Source of the DNA: Bryobacterales bacterium
GTDB taxonomy: Bacteria; Acidobacteriota; Terriglobia; Bryobacterales; Bryobacteraceae
Length of the DNA stretch: 44,839 nt
NCBI GenBank assembly: GCA_003136575.1
Contig: PLEX01000240.1
Coordinates: forward strand, 18,250 to 63,088
Direction of reading: 5' to 3'
Below, piece by piece: positions 7,995 to 16,595 of the stretch. Position numbers and translations under genes: made by a program. The notes under the pieces were generated by a model. That model did not search any database and was not told the DNA's origin. It saw only the letters and a program-made list of their open reading frames with translations. Position 1 is the first letter of the stretch. Each line of letters starts with the position of its first letter.

Positions 7995-9521
7995 GTGATC
8001 CGCCTCCTCCTGTGCGTAGTGGCGGCATTTGGTGCCTTTGCGGCAGATGCACTTTTCACGGAAGGGCTGGATGCCCTCAAGCGCGGCGACTTCCCTGCCG
8101 CCGAACGCAAGCTGAAAGCGGAACTGCAATCTCACCCGAACGAGGTGGAAGCCCTCAGTTTCCTGGGTGTAGCGCTCGATAATCAGCGGAAGTTTGCCGA
8201 AGCCGACGGGTTCCACCGCCGTTCGCTGGCGCTCGCACCCCGCTCCAACAGCATCCTCGACAAATACGCGAGCCATCTGCTGCTCATGGGGGATGAATCC
8301 GGCGCGCGCAAGACCTTCGTCAAATCCCTTGCGCTGGACCCGGCGGACGGCTACGCCAATCTGCAGCTTGCGCAATTGGCTCTGAAGGCCAGAGCCGGAC
8401 CCGAGGCGCTGACGTACCTGAACCGGCTCTCGGCCGAACAGGCGGGCAAACCGGAGGTTGCGTCGCGGCGCGTGGTGGCACTCGTGTTGAGCGGCCGTAA
8501 CTCCGAGGCCAACACGCTCGCCGACGCATTTCGGAATGACGCCGAGTGGAGCGCTTCCACAGGCCGCGCCCTCGCAGACGCAGGCGAGCTGAACGGAGCC
8601 GAGACTCTGCTCGAACGCGCTCTGGCTGCAAGCCCGGGCAGCTTTCCGTTGCTGTTCAGCCTGGGAGTGGTTGCGTCTCACACCGGTCACTTCACGCGGT
8701 CGCGCGAGGTATTGGAGACGGCGCTGCGGCAGCAGCCGCGCAACGTGGACATCCTCTACAACCTGGCCTACGCTTGTGACGCCGACGGGCAGACCGAGAA
8801 TGCCTTCCGCCTGCTGGCGCAGGCCGCGCAACTGGCTCCCGGACGCATTGATATACAAAGGTCGCTCGCGATCGCCGCCGGAAACCTCGGCGAATACAAA
8901 GCCTCCGCCGATGCCTGGGACGCTTATGTGCAACTCGCTCCGGACGACGATGCCGGCCGACGCGAACGCGGCTTTGCGCACGCTCATATCGCGCAACTCG
9001 ACGCCGGTCTGGCGGACCTGCGCTGGTATGTTGAACGGCATCCCGACGACGCGGAAGCATGGTATGAATTAGGCATTGCCGAGAGCGCGAAAGACCCGGA
9101 CACCGGGATGTCAAGCCTGGACAAGGCAATTCAGCTCAAGCCCGACTTCGCGGCAGCACGGTCGGTTCGGGGCGCTCTCAATTACAGGAAGGGCAATCCC
9201 GAAGCCGCCTTGCCGGACCTTGAGCTCGCCGCTGCCGGCCAGCCTGGCAGCGCTATGATTCAGTACCGGCTTGGACAGGTTTATCTTGCGCTCGACCGCC
9301 TCAGCGATGCCGTGCGCCACTTCCGTCGCGCCGCCGAACTCGCACCCAACGATTACCCGGCGCAGTTTCATCTTGCGAACGCTCTCGCGGAGGCGGGCCA
9401 GACCGCCGAATCGGACGCGATCCTGGAAAGAATCCGGAACTGGCCGGTACGGAAAGATGTGTCATTGACCGATCTTCCGGATCGATTGAATCTCAGCGGC
9501 GGAGACGCACCTTTCCGGTAA
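7995..9521 (+). CDS. Exported tetratricopeptide-repeat protein
   Basis: A 508-residue protein starting at a GTG codon and followed immediately by a short signal peptide (MIRLLLCVVAAFGAFA). Nearly all of the mature chain is tandem TPR helices with the usual spacing: 'FTEGLDALKRGDFPAAERKL', 'ALSFLGVALDNQRKFAEADG', 'AYACDADGQTENAFRLLAQA', 'GQVYLALDRLSDAVRHFRRA' and others, roughly 11-13 repeats. There is no enzymatic domain, so it probably acts as a periplasmic scaffold. Its 11-nt distance from ThuA suggests the same transcript. No strong ribosome site precedes the GTG, consistent with translational coupling. Confidence 0.88.
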   Translation: MIRLLLCVVAAFGAFAADALFTEGLDALKRGDFPAAERKLKAELQSHPNEVEALSFLGVALDNQRKFAEADGFHRRSLALAPRSNSILDKYASHLLLMGDESGARKTFVKSLALDPADGYANLQLAQLALKARAGPEALTYLNRLSAEQAGKPEVASRRVVALVLSGRNSEANTLADAFRNDAEWSASTGRALADAGELNGAETLLERALAASPGSFPLLFSLGVVASHTGHFTRSREVLETALRQQPRNVDILYNLAYACDADGQTENAFRLLAQAAQLAPGRIDIQRSLAIAAGNLGEYKASADAWDAYVQLAPDDDAGRRERGFAHAHIAQLDAGLADLRWYVERHPDDAEAWYELGIAESAKDPDTGMSSLDKAIQLKPDFAAARSVRGALNYRKGNPEAALPDLELAAAGQPGSAMIQYRLGQVYLALDRLSDAVRHFRRAAELAPNDYPAQFHLANALAEAGQTAESDAILERIRNWPVRKDVSLTDLPDRLNLSGGDAPFR

Positions 9522-9865
9522 CGCGCCGATTATTCCGCGACCCACGCCTGCGCTAACTTCGTCCGGCTCTCCGCCGCCCGCCACGCATCCGCCATGCCGA
9601 CAGCAGCACTGCGAGTTCCTTTTCAAACAGAATCGTCTTCGGCCGCAGCGGTTTCCGCACTCCACCATGCTGAGCGCAAGTTTCGCCCGCGTTCTCTCCA
9701 ATTGAGACCAATCGACGGCTGAACGCGGCGGCTCGTCAGCAAGCAACCGACGGATACGGAACGTTGAGCTGCCGGGACATTCCGGAAGGTGAGGCTCACG
9801 CAGCCACCACGCGGCCTTCAAAACGAAAATGCCGGAACGCGATTACGCCGACCGTAGCCGAGTCG
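9522..9865. other. Intergenic region between convergent genes
   Basis: No gene is supported. The minus strand near 9540-9680 carries short protein-like pieces in two frames ('RKPLRPKTILFEKELAVLL' and, in another frame, 'MADAWRAAESRTKLAQAWVAE' before a stop). This suggests a decayed gene I cannot name. Confidence 0.4.
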
Positions 9866-11431
9866 CTACTTGGCAAGCGTGAACGCGTATAACGTGTCGC
9901 CAGCCCCGACCAAAATGTATTGGTTCCCATCCAACTCCCATGTGGACGGCGGGACGCGGACGGCCGACTGTAATTTCGCGTGCCAAAGCGCGTCGCCGGT
10001 CGCAGCGTTGAGAGCCTCCAGAAACGAACCAGGTGCGCCGGTGAAGATCAGATTGCCGGCAGTGGAAAGCAGGCCGGAGTTATTTCCACCTTCCCACGGA
10101 TGGCTCCATTTGATCTTGCCCGTCTGGTAATCGATCGCTTCCAGCATGGATTCCGACCAGCCTCCGCGGTCGTTGCCGCCCCAGCCCTGCGGATTGTCCG
10201 AATCGTCATAGAGATAGTAAACGCTGAAAGCATGGTTGGCGCTTACATAGAATAGTCCGGTTTGCGGACTGAACGTCGGCGGATACCAGTTGGTTGCGCC
10301 ACCTTGATTAGGGCTAACCAAAGCGCCCGCAATCGACGGAAACATGTCGGGATTGGGAATCGGCTGGCCCTTTGCGTCATACCCCAGCGACCAGTTGGTC
10401 TTCACGTATTCTGTATGCACATAGGCCTTACCTGTCACCCGGTCGAGCACGAAGAAATGACCGTTACGCGCCGCGATCGCCAGCAGTTTGCGCGGCTGGC
10501 CCGCGATTGTGCCGTCAAACAAAACCGGTGCCTGCGTCGCGTCCCAGTCATGAGTATCGTGAGGCGACGTCTGGAACCACCACGCCATTTTTCCGGTATC
10601 GGCGTGCACCGCAACCACGGAAGCCGTGAAGAGGTTGTCCCCTTTACGGTTCACGTTGGCGATAACTGGCTGCGGGTTGCCCGTGGTGACATAGATCAGG
10701 CTGGTATCGGGATCGTAAGTGATCGGCTGCCACGTCATGCCGCCGCCGTGCGATGCCATATCCACGTTGGGCCACGTGTCCATACCGGGGTCGCCTTTCT
10801 TCTGCGGCACGGTATAGAAGCGCCACTGAAGTGCCCCGGTCTCGGGATCGTGCGCTTCAATGTAGCCGGCGATATCGAGATCGTCGCCGCTGACGCCGGA
10901 GATCACGTGGTTCCCGACCACAACCGGCGCCACCGAGCAGTAATACATCTGATCGATATCGGCAATGGTTTTAGCCCAGCGGAGCGTCCCGTCCTTCTTA
11001 TTGAGCGCGACCAGATTGCAGTCGGGAGTCTCGAAGTAGACGAAATTGCCGAATATACCCATGCCGCGGTTGGAGAAGTGGCGCGCGCCTTTGCTTTGCC
11101 AGGTGTAGTGCCAGATCTGTTTGCCTGTGTGGGCATCGATGGCGAAAGCATGATCCTGCGTGGAAATATACAGAACGCCGTCCACCATCAGCGGCGTTCC
11201 GCTGGGATTGTTGCCGCCCGGATCGCCCGACTCTATCCTGAAGCTCCAGGCCTGAGTCAGCGAACCGACATTCTTGTCGTTGATCTTTGTCAGTGTACTG
11301 AAGCGGCGCCCGGAAAGGTCGCCGTTATAAGTCGGCCAGGATTCGGCGAGCGGGCCCTTTTGCGCATAGAGCGCGGCCCCCGCCAGCGAGAGTGCAAGGG
11401 CCGTTGTAAGAAGTGCGCTGAGTCTGATCAT
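9866..11431 (-). CDS. PQQ-binding-like beta-propeller dehydrogenase (quinoprotein)
   Basis: A 521-residue periplasmic protein with a Sec signal (ends AALYAQ). The chain shows the eight-bladed quinoprotein alcohol-dehydrogenase pattern: 'SWPTYNGDLSGRRFS', repeated 'G-V-L-Y-I-S-T...A-x-D-A-x-T-G-K-x-x-W' tryptophan-docking motifs, 'GGGMTWQPITYDPD', 'GDNLFTASVVAVHADTGK', and 'HDWDATQAP', which aligns with the catalytic Asp-x-Asp region. The paired-Cys ring of classical methanol dehydrogenases is not seen, and there is no fused haem domain. Its ATG overlaps the stop of the upstream dihaem cytochrome by 4 nt, so the cytochrome is the likely electron acceptor. Whether PQQ is really bound cannot be decided from sequence. 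Substrate probably an alcohol or sugar. Confidence 0.88.
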   Translation of the reverse strand: MIRLSALLTTALALSLAGAALYAQKGPLAESWPTYNGDLSGRRFSTLTKINDKNVGSLTQAWSFRIESGDPGGNNPSGTPLMVDGVLYISTQDHAFAIDAHTGKQIWHYTWQSKGARHFSNRGMGIFGNFVYFETPDCNLVALNKKDGTLRWAKTIADIDQMYYCSVAPVVVGNHVISGVSGDDLDIAGYIEAHDPETGALQWRFYTVPQKKGDPGMDTWPNVDMASHGGGMTWQPITYDPDTSLIYVTTGNPQPVIANVNRKGDNLFTASVVAVHADTGKMAWWFQTSPHDTHDWDATQAPVLFDGTIAGQPRKLLAIAARNGHFFVLDRVTGKAYVHTEYVKTNWSLGYDAKGQPIPNPDMFPSIAGALVSPNQGGATNWYPPTFSPQTGLFYVSANHAFSVYYLYDDSDNPQGWGGNDRGGWSESMLEAIDYQTGKIKWSHPWEGGNNSGLLSTAGNLIFTGAPGSFLEALNAATGDALWHAKLQSAVRVPPSTWELDGNQYILVGAGDTLYAFTLAK

Positions 11432-12318
11432 TTCACGGTCTCCAGATAGACCACCAGGTTGTGAATATCGCTGCTTTTCAGGTGGTCGAGCATTTCATGA
11501 TGAGCGGCCAGCGGATCGTGCTTAACGATCTTCAGGGCCGGCGTTCGGGTAAAATGGGTCACCTTACCGTCCGCATCGCGCACCTGCACGTCGAAATCGT
11601 CGAGCTGAACGATGTCGCCCGTGACGGCCGGACCGTCGGGCGGTGTAATTGTGATGGTGACGGCGTTTGGCGAAGGTGCTCCGCCGGCAGCGCCCCGGCC
11701 CCCGCCGCCTCGGCCACCACCGCGTCCGCCCCCTCCCGGGAACAGCAGGGCCTGCTGGAGATTGACGGAGTCGGGATATTTGGCGCTGATCGCGAACAGA
11801 GTACGGGGAGTTCCCTCAGTCAGCGCGTGGCACGTTGCGCATTTGCCCTCGCCGTTGAAGTAAGCCTTGCCCGCGGCGGCGTCGCCCGTAACCTTGTTGA
11901 TGCCCGTTGGCGAGCGCTTGAGCGCGTCATCGACACGCTGTTTGAGGAAGTGCGAGAGGTTGACCACCTGGTCGGAGGTAAGATCGGCGCTGCTTTTCTT
12001 ACTCTGCAGCGGATGGCCTTTCTTGAGAAACGGACCAAGTTGGGAACCGAAGCGGTCTTTCAGCACTACGTCGGATCGGACCAGGTTTGCGCCCTTATCG
12101 CTGCCATGCGCGGTGGGGCCGTGGCAGTCGACGCACTCAGCGGCGTATAAAGTGCGGCCGAGGTCGGCGGCGGCCGCATCCACGACCTGTTTGTCATATG
12201 GGCCGACGCCCCCGTTGCCGCCGCGCGCACCGCCACGCGCCGGGCCGGAAGCGCCCTGGGGCCGTTGCGCCAGAAGGGTTACGGCGGCGAGCAGGGCCAC
12301 CGCGAATAATCGAGTCAT
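11428..12318 (-). CDS. Exported dihaem c-type cytochrome with Gly-rich linker
   Basis: A 296-residue protein. I place the start at 12318, after an AAAGGA site, giving the signal peptide MTRLFAVALLAAVTLLAQ; the longer open frame upstream has no protein-like character. Two haem-binding motifs are present, CVDCH (62-66) and CATCH (160-164). Gly/Arg-rich segments occur at ~28-40 and ~194-213. The C-terminal ~80 residues are a beta-rich domain with 'GDIVQLDDFDVQVRDADGK', common in acidobacterial cytochromes next to quinoproteins. It is the first gene of a two-gene operon with the quinoprotein (ATGA overlap), and the pair probably moves electrons from the periplasmic oxidation to the respiratory chain. 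Confidence 0.9.
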   Translation of the reverse strand: MTRLFAVALLAAVTLLAQRPQGASGPARGGARGGNGGVGPYDKQVVDAAAADLGRTLYAAECVDCHGPTAHGSDKGANLVRSDVVLKDRFGSQLGPFLKKGHPLQSKKSSADLTSDQVVNLSHFLKQRVDDALKRSPTGINKVTGDAAAGKAYFNGEGKCATCHALTEGTPRTLFAISAKYPDSVNLQQALLFPGGGGRGGGRGGGGRGAAGGAPSPNAVTITITPPDGPAVTGDIVQLDDFDVQVRDADGKVTHFTRTPALKIVKHDPLAAHHEMLDHLKSSDIHNLVVYLETVK

Positions 12319-12557
12319 GCTGGTTGTTCCTTTCGGTGCATTAATTGTATACCGCACAGGGGCGGATTCCCAACAGGAATCCGTTCGACCGGTCGACGCG
12401 CGCGGATGCCGCCTTTCATCCTGCTCCATCGGATGGACCAAACGATCCAGCCATCGTTCCCTCGTCTTCGGGCCGGTCCGGTTTGCCGGCGCATCGAAGG
12501 ACCGCCTGTGACAAACTTGATATCTGCGGAAACGCGCATGCGGGGACGAATACAACC

Positions 12558-14402
12558 ATGAAGCGAACGGCAAAAGCACCCAGCGCCCTCAAGTGGCCGA
12601 ACGTGATAGTCGGCTTGTTTTCGTTGGCCGGTCTTGCGGGCAGCGCTCGCGCCGCCGACTACCGGAATCTTCCAGTGGTCAAACCCGTCGTCTCATGCGG
12701 CCAGCTTGCCCGAACCGCGCTGGCCCAGGCTGTGGGTGTCGCAGTCACCATCAAATCGGCATTGGAGCGCGACACAGAGAAGGGAAAGTATTGCCAGATA
12801 ACGGGCATGATCGCGCCCGCAGTCGGCTTTGAAGTCGACCTTCCCATGGAACACTGGACCCAGCGTTACCTCGAGGGCGGTTGCGGGGGAATGTGCGGCA
12901 CGGTGAGCGCCTCGATATCCAACGCGGGCGGCTGCATGCCGGCGATGAATGGCGAGTTCGCGGTGGCCAGCGACGATATGGGCCACTCGGGTGGCGGTGG
13001 CGCGCCGGGTTCTTTCGGGTCCGATCCCGACGCTCGCATCGATTTCGCCTACCGCGCGAATCACGAGACAACGCTGGCGGCCAAGGCGCTGATTCACGTA
13101 TTCTACGGCCAGCCGCAGAAATACTCGTACTTCGTCGGTTGCTCCGATGGCGGCCGCGAGGCCTTGGCGGAGGCCGAGCGCTATCCGAACGACTTCGACG
13201 GCATCGCCGCCGGCGCGCCCGTGCTGGGCATCAGCGTGCACAATTCGTTCTTCCACGGCTGGGAAGGCGTAGTGGACAAGCGTGCCGACGGCAGCCCGAT
13301 TCTTCTGAAAGGCCGGCTGAGCATCGCGCACGATGCGGTCCTGGCGCACTGCCCGACGCTTTCCGGATTGCAGGACGGCCTGCTCGAAGATCCCTTTGGC
13401 TGCAAATTCGATCCCTCCTGGGTGCAGTGTCCGGCGGGCGCCGCCGATACCTCGACGTGCCTGACCGGCGAGGAAACGGCCGTGTTGAAGAAATACTATG
13501 AAGGCCCTACCGATGCCCACGGGCACGCTTTTACCTTCAACGGTTATACACTCGGCTCCGAATTGCAGTGGGGACTGCCAGTCAGCGCCGATCCCGCGCA
13601 GGGTACAGGACGCGGCGGACCGGGCGGCGGCATGGCGGGCGGAAATATCAAGTACCTTCTGTTGCCGAAAGTGCTCTCCGACGATGAATTTGCCAAATTC
13701 GCCTACACCGAGGAGTGGTTCGCTAAGGTCAACGAGGTGGGTGCGCCTCTCTACAACGCCGGAAATACCAATCTGCGCCCGTTTGAAGCGCACGGCGGCA
13801 AGCTGATCGTCTGGCACGGCCTGATCGATGAATCGGTGCCGGCGGCCACCACGGTGGCTTTCTACCAGGGTGTACAGAAGCTGCTCGGGGCCAAATTGAC
13901 CGATTCGTTTATGCGCATGTTCCTGATCCCCGGCGTCGGCCATTGTGGAGGAGGGCCTGGCTTTCCGCAGATTGACGTGCTCAGTCCGCTGATGGCGTGG
14001 ACCGAGATAAAACAAGCGCCGGAAAAGATTGTTGCCGGCCGAACGGCTGCCGGTGCCGGTCGCGGCGGAGCCGGTGGCCCTGATGGTCGCGGCGTTCCAG
14101 GCGGTCCCGGCGGCCGGGCTGCCTCGGGTGGCCGCGGCGGTGGTGGCGGCCGGGGACCCAGCCTGCCGTACGCACAGGCGGCTCAGCTCACCGTTGCCAC
14201 GCGTCCGGTCTATCCGTATCCCCACGTTGCGAAATACAAGGGCACGGGGGACGTGAATGACGCCGGGAATTTTGAACCCGTGAAATTGCCCGGAAAGCTG
14301 CCGCTCGTGTTCAACACCGAAGAGAACAGGCTAGTCGGCCCGGACAATCAGAAGTTTTTCCATGCCGAAAACGGAGCAGTGGTCGCCGGCTCCGGGAAGT
14401 GA
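12558..14402 (+). CDS. Tannase/feruloyl esterase family protein
   Basis: A 614-residue secreted esterase. The start at 12558 begins a signal peptide (ending GSARAA); GGGGA lies ~12 nt upstream. The alpha/beta-hydrolase core shows the family CS-D-HC arrangement: nucleophile Ser196 in GCSDGG, Asp424 in HGLIDE, His462 in GHCGG, with neighbouring Cys195 and Cys463 expected to form the active-site disulfide. Other family landmarks are 'GGCGGMCG' and 'RYPNDFDGIAAGAP'. A ~35-residue Gly/Arg-rich insertion (about 495-535) makes it longer than typical members (~500-560). Family enzymes cleave gallate, ferulate or related aromatic esters; which one is unknown. It is divergent from the cytochrome/quinoprotein pair. 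Confidence 0.92.
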   Translation: MKRTAKAPSALKWPNVIVGLFSLAGLAGSARAADYRNLPVVKPVVSCGQLARTALAQAVGVAVTIKSALERDTEKGKYCQITGMIAPAVGFEVDLPMEHWTQRYLEGGCGGMCGTVSASISNAGGCMPAMNGEFAVASDDMGHSGGGGAPGSFGSDPDARIDFAYRANHETTLAAKALIHVFYGQPQKYSYFVGCSDGGREALAEAERYPNDFDGIAAGAPVLGISVHNSFFHGWEGVVDKRADGSPILLKGRLSIAHDAVLAHCPTLSGLQDGLLEDPFGCKFDPSWVQCPAGAADTSTCLTGEETAVLKKYYEGPTDAHGHAFTFNGYTLGSELQWGLPVSADPAQGTGRGGPGGGMAGGNIKYLLLPKVLSDDEFAKFAYTEEWFAKVNEVGAPLYNAGNTNLRPFEAHGGKLIVWHGLIDESVPAATTVAFYQGVQKLLGAKLTDSFMRMFLIPGVGHCGGGPGFPQIDVLSPLMAWTEIKQAPEKIVAGRTAAGAGRGGAGGPDGRGVPGGPGGRAASGGRGGGGGRGPSLPYAQAAQLTVATRPVYPYPHVAKYKGTGDVNDAGNFEPVKLPGKLPLVFNTEENRLVGPDNQKFFHAENGAVVAGSGK

Positions 14403-15916
14403 GCCGCGCAATCCCAGGGAACTTGTCTCAGCCTCGCGACCCGCTATTCTCCCCGAAAACCGCGGCGCGTTCGATTAGATGCATCGTGGCTGACCGGCGT
14501 TTTCTGTTCGCCGCCACGGCACTATTCTATGCGGTGTTCTTCGTTTTCATGACGAAGAACGGATTGAAATCTTACTTTAGCCAGGACGACCTGCTGAACA
14601 TCTACTATTGCTGGTCGCGGTCGCTCAGTCATTTGCTGCTGGGGGGAACGGTGATTGCCGGGAATGCCTACCGGCCGGCAGGCGAGCTTCTGTACGACGC
14701 TCTGTTTGCGTTGTTCGGGTTCCACCCCGCGGCTTTCAATGTCGTGCGGCTGATCCTGTGCTGCGTCGATGCCGGCTTGTTGTACCTGTTTGCGAGAAGG
14801 ATTTCGAACTCGGTCGAAGTGGGGGTTCTGGCCCTTCTGATCGGCGGCTTTCACCCGGGAACCCATCCTCTCTACTTCGACACGGGGATGATCTTCGACG
14901 TGCTGGCCTTCCTCTTCTTCTATGCGGCGCTCGCCGTGTACGTTCGGAGCCGCTCGGGCGGAGCCTTCCCGAGTCGCGCGAAGTCTGTGCTCGTGCTGGC
15001 GTTATACCTTCTTGCGCTCGATTCGAAGGAGATCGCGGTCACGTTTCCCATCGCTCTCTTCCTTTTCGAGTTGACTCGCGGCGAGGAGGGTGTCGCTGCT
15101 TCCTTTCGCAGCGGGCGCGGCTTTTTGCGCAAATTCCGGATTACGGCAATTGCCACGCTTATGACGGCGGTCTTCATCGTTGCCCGGAGTTCCGGTCCCG
15201 AGGCTCTTGTCAAAATCGGCGCTTACCATCCGAAGATCTCCGCGGCGGCGTACGTCGGGTCGTATGCGCGCTACATGGCGGAACTGACGTTCCTCGATGA
15301 ACGGGCCATACAGCCGTTGGTCCCGTGGATACTGGGCGGTTGTATCGCGCTGTCCGTTCCGTTGCGGAATCGCACGATGCTCTGGGCGTCGCTGTTCAAT
15401 GTGTTTTCGATTCTGCCGCTCGCGTTCATCCCGCCGCGCGCCGGATTCGCGTTCGCCGTTCCGCTGGCGGGTTGGACGGTGTATTGCGCGGCTTTAGTCG
15501 CATGGCTGCGGGCGCGCATTGTGTCGCGCAAACCCCGGCTCGAATGGCTATCGCAAGCGGTGGTGTTCTGCCTAATCGCGTTCTTCCTGCTGAGGCCTGA
15601 AGCGGCGTACATGCGGGACAACGTGCGGCCGTTCGTTCACGACGATCAGAACTTTGTGCGGCGAACGATAGAAAGTCTTCACACGGTGCTACCGGCGAAG
15701 CTTGTGAACAAACGGGTGCTCGCGCTGCGCGACCCGTTTCGCAACGGGTATGGACTCATTTTTGCCATTCAGCTCAGCTACAACGATCCGAGCGTGACGG
15801 TGGATACGTTCAAGTTGCTTGAGTTGCGGCGCGAGCCGATTTCGCGGGTCGGCTACGACTACGTAATCGACTGGACGGGCGAGAGGTTTGTCGGGGTTCA
15901 GAATCCGGGCCCGTAG
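14399..15916 (+). CDS. Multi-pass membrane protein, GT-C glycosyltransferase-like
   Basis: A 505-residue integral membrane protein with about 10-12 hydrophobic segments. A GTG start overlaps the tannase stop by 4 nt (GTGA); a second GTG at 14486, just before the first membrane helix, is an alternative. The first periplasmic loop contains an acidic pair in 'YFSQDDLLNIYYCW', the position where GT-C enzymes (PMT/ArnT/TMTC type) keep catalytic Asp residues. 'AYRPAGELLYDALFALFG' then resembles acidobacterial members annotated as membrane mannosyltransferases. A ~100-residue soluble domain ends the protein. Activity and donor are not determinable. Confidence 0.75.
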   Translation: MSRAIPGNLSQPRDPLFSPKTAARSIRCIVADRRFLFAATALFYAVFFVFMTKNGLKSYFSQDDLLNIYYCWSRSLSHLLLGGTVIAGNAYRPAGELLYDALFALFGFHPAAFNVVRLILCCVDAGLLYLFARRISNSVEVGVLALLIGGFHPGTHPLYFDTGMIFDVLAFLFFYAALAVYVRSRSGGAFPSRAKSVLVLALYLLALDSKEIAVTFPIALFLFELTRGEEGVAASFRSGRGFLRKFRITAIATLMTAVFIVARSSGPEALVKIGAYHPKISAAAYVGSYARYMAELTFLDERAIQPLVPWILGGCIALSVPLRNRTMLWASLFNVFSILPLAFIPPRAGFAFAVPLAGWTVYCAALVAWLRARIVSRKPRLEWLSQAVVFCLIAFFLLRPEAAYMRDNVRPFVHDDQNFVRRTIESLHTVLPAKLVNKRVLALRDPFRNGYGLIFAIQLSYNDPSVTVDTFKLLELRREPISRVGYDYVIDWTGERFVGVQNPGP

Positions 15917-15972
15917 TCTCGGAATTGGTTGATGCCAATCGGACCGGCAGATCATAGAGGAGCGCCTGGAGG

Positions 15973-16458
15973 ATGCCCGGCGATTGGCTAAGCGGCGCAG
16001 GTACGACGATGCTCTCTTGCCCGTTGGAAACATTCCGGGCGCAAGAACGCGCCGCCTCCCCACGAAAAAGCACCGACACCCTGAAGGTCGCTCGAGGTGC
16101 TGAACAGGGACCCGGTATCGAGGAAATGGGGCCGAAGTGGAATGACGGCCCTTCAAGGTTGCACTATATAGCCGATTACTACGATCGCCGGGCCGTGAAT
16201 GAGTGTGTCAGAGCGAAACTGGGGATCACCGAGGGCAGGGGCGGGTTCGGCGACAATTACTACAACACCTCGATTCTGATGGCTGTAAACCCCGAAGGTG
16301 CAAGACTCCATGAGCGGACCGGGGCCGATCAGCTTACGGTTAACGGGGTTAACCTCAAGCCCATTGAGAAGGCGATCGCCAACGGCGAGACGATCCTGCA
16401 AATGCAGACGGATCAGACCGTCAGGGCGATTCCGAAAGCAATCTCCGAGGACAAGTAG
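15973..16458 (+). pseudogene. 5'-truncated creatininase-family remnant
   Basis: The open frame spans 161 codons, but only its last ~105 residues resemble a known family: 'LHYIADYYDRRAVNECV', 'GGFGDNYYNTSILMAVNPEGARL' (ends only) and 'NGVNLKPIEKAI...ILQMQTDQTVRAI'. This is the C-terminal third of exported creatininase-family (creatinine amidohydrolase) proteins common in Acidobacteriota, usually 270-300 residues long. The N-terminal two thirds, with the main metal ligands, are absent, and the first ~50 codons look like non-coding sequence read in frame. It is therefore most likely a deletion remnant. Confidence 0.7.
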
Positions 16459-16595
16459 CAGCATCCCCTGCCCTGTCTGCCGGCATTCACGTGACATCTA
16501 ACCTGTCGGGGTTCGCGGCGGAATCCGAAGCGCCCCTCCCGGAAACGCGCGGGCGATAATCTGAATTGACGCATCATCCCCTCCGCCCATCGTCT

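Noticed and set aside
10262..11449. 395-codon plus-strand frame opposite the quinoprotein
   Set aside because: Shadow frame; the quinoprotein on the minus strand shows propeller repeats and a signal peptide.
12693..14225. 510-codon minus-strand frame opposite the tannase
   Set aside because: Antisense shadow of a gene with a complete catalytic triad; no start site or domain.
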